DNA of 14,395 bases from Chlorobiales bacterium (lineage in GTDB: Bacteria; Bacteroidota; Chlorobiia; Chlorobiales; Chlorobiaceae), in assembly GCA_022360415.1 (NCBI GenBank), contig JAKSDB010000039.1, positions 1 to 14,395 of the forward strand, read 5' to 3'. How positions within the stretch are numbered: position 1 is the first letter of the stretch; each line of letters begins with the position of its first letter. The notes under the pieces are model-generated. The model made no database searches, had not been told where the DNA came from, and saw only the letters and a program-made list of their open reading frames with translations. Shown piece by piece: positions 12,468 to 14,395 of the stretch. A program made the translations under genes and the position numbers.

Positions 12468-13559
12468 ATGACAGACAGGAAAATCAACATCAAGTCATAC
12501 ACTCGCAATGAACTGCGGCAGGTCGTTGCAGAGCTTGGTGAGCCAAAATACCGTGCCGAACAGCTGCACCGCTGGCTTTTCAGTAACCGGGTCGATAATT
12601 TCGAAAGCATGACCAGTCTCGGCTCGAAGCTCAGAAACAAGCTTTCAAGACGCTACTTCATCCCTTCATGCTCGATAGAGAGACAACAGCATGAATCCTC
12701 AATTAAAGAAGGTGCGGGAACATCAAAGTTCCTCATCAAACTCCATGACGGAGAAACCGTTGAAACAGTGCACATCCCTGCAGACGAAAGAAACACTGTT
12801 TGCGTCTCTTCTCAGGTTGGCTGCCCGCTCAGCTGCACCTTCTGCGCTACGGGATACATGGGATTCACCCGAAACCTGAATGCTTCGGAAATCGTCGAAC
12901 AGGTATACCTTGCCAACGACCATATAACAGCACAGTCATCTGCAAACCATGTTACCAATATGGTGTTTATGGGTATGGGAGAACCTTTACTCAACCTGTC
13001 GAGCGTTATGGAAGCGGTGGAAACTCTTGCAAACCAGGATTACGAGCTCACCCTGCCCCAGCGCAGGATAACTGTTTCCACCGTCGGGCTGGTACCACAG
13101 ATTGACTCGATAACTCAATCGGGATTGAAAACAAAACTTGCGGTTTCTCTTCATGCAGCCGACCAGGAAAAACGGTCAACGCTCATTCCAATCGCAAAAG
13201 AACACACGGTCGTCAACCTCCGCAATGCGCTCATAAGGTATGCAGAACTGACCGAGGAGCCTGTTACGCTGGTTTACATGCTGCTTGAAGGGATAAACGA
13301 CTCTGTTCAGGACGCAAAAAACCTTGCGACGTTCAGCCGTAATTTTTTATGCAAAATAAACTTGATTGATTATAATTCTATAGTTAACATGAAGTTCAAG
13401 TCTGTCAATGAGAAAAAGCGTGACAGCTTCATAAGGGTTCTTGTCGATACGGGCTTGCATGTTACAGTACGCAAAAGCCATGGAGCGTCAATCAACGCAG
13501 CTTGTGGTCAACTGGCCTTGAGGAAAAAGCAGATAACTGCTTCTGGCCGAATTAATTAA
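12468..13559 (+). CDS. rlmN: Dual-specificity RNA methyltransferase RlmN
   Basis: RlmN is a radical SAM enzyme that methylates C2 of adenosine 2503 in 23S rRNA and adenosine 37 in some tRNAs, tuning the peptidyl-transferase exit region and decoding. The 363-residue protein shows the cluster motif CPLSCTFC (C119, C123, C126), MGMGEPLLN (168-176), the VSLHAADQEKR segment (226-236) and the methyl-carrying cysteine in AACGQL (C346); C112 matches the second mechanistic cysteine region of E. coli RlmN. The Gly-Glu-Pro loop and C-terminal Cys distinguish it from other radical SAM proteins, and Cfr is less likely given the housekeeping setting. The ATG at 12468 gives the usual N-terminus (YTRNELRQVVAELGEPKYRAEQ), although the Shine-Dalgarno site is weak. 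The next gene begins 15 nt later. Confidence 0.96.
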   Translation: MTDRKINIKSYTRNELRQVVAELGEPKYRAEQLHRWLFSNRVDNFESMTSLGSKLRNKLSRRYFIPSCSIERQQHESSIKEGAGTSKFLIKLHDGETVETVHIPADERNTVCVSSQVGCPLSCTFCATGYMGFTRNLNASEIVEQVYLANDHITAQSSANHVTNMVFMGMGEPLLNLSSVMEAVETLANQDYELTLPQRRITVSTVGLVPQIDSITQSGLKTKLAVSLHAADQEKRSTLIPIAKEHTVVNLRNALIRYAELTEEPVTLVYMLLEGINDSVQDAKNLATFSRNFLCKINLIDYNSIVNMKFKSVNEKKRDSFIRVLVDTGLHVTVRKSHGASINAACGQLALRKKQITASGRIN

Positions 13560-13574
13560 AACCGGACAGAAATC

Positions 13575-14312
13575 ATGGATTTACTGGACTTTATTCCCTT
13601 CAGAAAGGAACTGAACAAAGCATATCACGGTCTGACCGGTAATGCTAACCAAACCTCCGAAAATCCTGTATTTGATGAGCTCAAAGTGAGGCGTTTTTCC
13701 ACGCCGCTTAAAGAAGCAGCCAGCTTGATCCTTGATAAAATTGAACACTGGGTAGGCTGGAACCTCAAAAGCAGGAAAACCTCGGTTGGCGGCATGACGA
13801 TGATTCGCGCTGAGGTATCTTCCTTTGCGCTGCTCGGCACCAAAATCATGGTAACTTTCGGCTTGTCGGAAGAGATTGACCGCGACGGCCAGCCCATCAC
13901 CACGGTAAATGCCAAGGCTGAAACTGAAATCGATGCGCGAGGAGATTTGGGAGAAAGCCGCCGAGTCATACGAATGGTGCTTTCCGCTCTTGACTTTGAA
14001 TTCAGAAAATCCCACGTCCGGGACGACGAATACCTGTTCAGATCTCTCGACCCGAAAGGTCAGACACAGGCAATGCAGGAGCTCTTCGACAACACCAGCT
14101 TCCAGACAAACCCGGATGAGGACAGGAAAAAACCTGCCAAACAGGCGATTCCTTTCAAACCGGCCGCCAAATCCAACGGTACTACCCGGAAACCTTCTGT
14201 TTCGGAAAAACAAGAACCCTCTTCAAGTCCTGCCGCTTCGTCCGAGAAAAAAAACGTATCTGAGGAAAAACCTTCCAGAGCAAAAGTAAAAGTTATCAAG
14301 CTCAAAAAATAG
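13575..14312 (+). CDS. Unrecognised protein with charged disordered C-terminal tail
   Basis: The 245-residue product has a folded-looking N-terminal part (about 1-160) with helices (KEAASLILDKIEHWVGW) and beta strands (MTMIRAEVSSFALLGTKIMVTFGLSEE, PITTVNAKAETEI), then a low-complexity tail (about 180-245) rich in Lys, Pro, Ser and Glu that ends in KVKVIKLKK. There is no signal peptide or membrane segment. The tail should be unstructured and could bind nucleic acid or the ribosome, an inference only. It lies 15 nt after rlmN and 20 nt before adk, so a shared transcript is likely and the role may be in growth or translation. I know no family for it; it may be lineage-restricted. Confidence 0.8.
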   Translation: MDLLDFIPFRKELNKAYHGLTGNANQTSENPVFDELKVRRFSTPLKEAASLILDKIEHWVGWNLKSRKTSVGGMTMIRAEVSSFALLGTKIMVTFGLSEEIDRDGQPITTVNAKAETEIDARGDLGESRRVIRMVLSALDFEFRKSHVRDDEYLFRSLDPKGQTQAMQELFDNTSFQTNPDEDRKKPAKQAIPFKPAAKSNGTTRKPSVSEKQEPSSSPAASSEKKNVSEEKPSRAKVKVIKLKK

Positions 14313-14332
14313 TAACCCTCGAAACCGATATA

Positions 14333-14395
14333 ATGAGAATTATCCTACTTGGGGCTCCTGGTGCCGGCAAAGGGACCCAGGCCCGTTTTATTGCC
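14333..14395 (+). CDS. adk: Adenylate kinase, 5' end only
   Basis: The ATG at 14333 opens a frame reading MRIILLGAPGAGKGTQARFI, cut by the window edge after 21 codons. GAPGAGKGTQ is the P-loop of bacterial adenylate kinase, which interconverts ATP, AMP and ADP. It begins 20 nt after the preceding unrecognised gene, suggesting co-transcription with it and rlmN. The remaining roughly 90 percent of the gene lies outside the window. Confidence 0.95.
   Translation, partial: MRIILLGAPGAGKGTQARFIA

Overview
The window looks like chromosomal DNA of a green sulfur bacterium or close relative (Chlorobiota). This is an inference from the gene set (single-RRM RNA-binding protein, FadD-type ligase, KamA-like radical SAM enzyme, rlmN next to adk), the moderate GC content with AT-rich spacers, and the weak Shine-Dalgarno signals. 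No rRNA, tRNA, CRISPR array or intact insertion sequence was seen.

Left part (1-4400). The tail of an unidentified + strand gene runs into a bidirectional terminator shared with a minus strand RNA-binding protein. Upstream of that lies a minus strand long-chain acyl-CoA ligase. The 600-base spacer after it holds a C-terminal scrap of a PIN/VapC toxin, a possible 42-residue peptide and an operator-like palindrome. A + strand KamA-family radical SAM enzyme follows, closed by a strong terminator.

Middle (4400-8650). An OGG-type DNA glycosylase and an M48 lipoprotein metalloprotease form a + strand pair with a 19-nt gap. On the minus strand come a 57-residue Cys/His-rich protein that is easy to miss, a predicted exported beta-rich protein, and a self-inhibited (class II) Fic AMP-transferase with its own terminator.

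Accessory patch (8650-11800). This is a graveyard of toxin-antitoxin and other gene fragments: a Phd/YefM antitoxin whose ParE/RelE partner is cut to 18 codons, a C-terminal antitoxin-like fragment on the other strand, an orphan UPF0175 protein, two strong palindromes, an intact NAD(P)-binding SDR protein, and the N-terminal stub of an amidohydrolase. The patch ends with a chagasin-like (I42) cysteine-protease inhibitor and a textbook terminator.

Right part (12400-14395). A housekeeping + strand cluster contains rlmN (23S rRNA/tRNA m2A methyltransferase), an unrecognised protein with a charged disordered tail, and the start of adk (adenylate kinase). No complete novel system is evident. The most distinctive items are the decayed toxin-antitoxin modules, the KamA-like enzyme that lacks the lysine-binding aspartates, the short Cys/His protein and the chagasin-like inhibitor.
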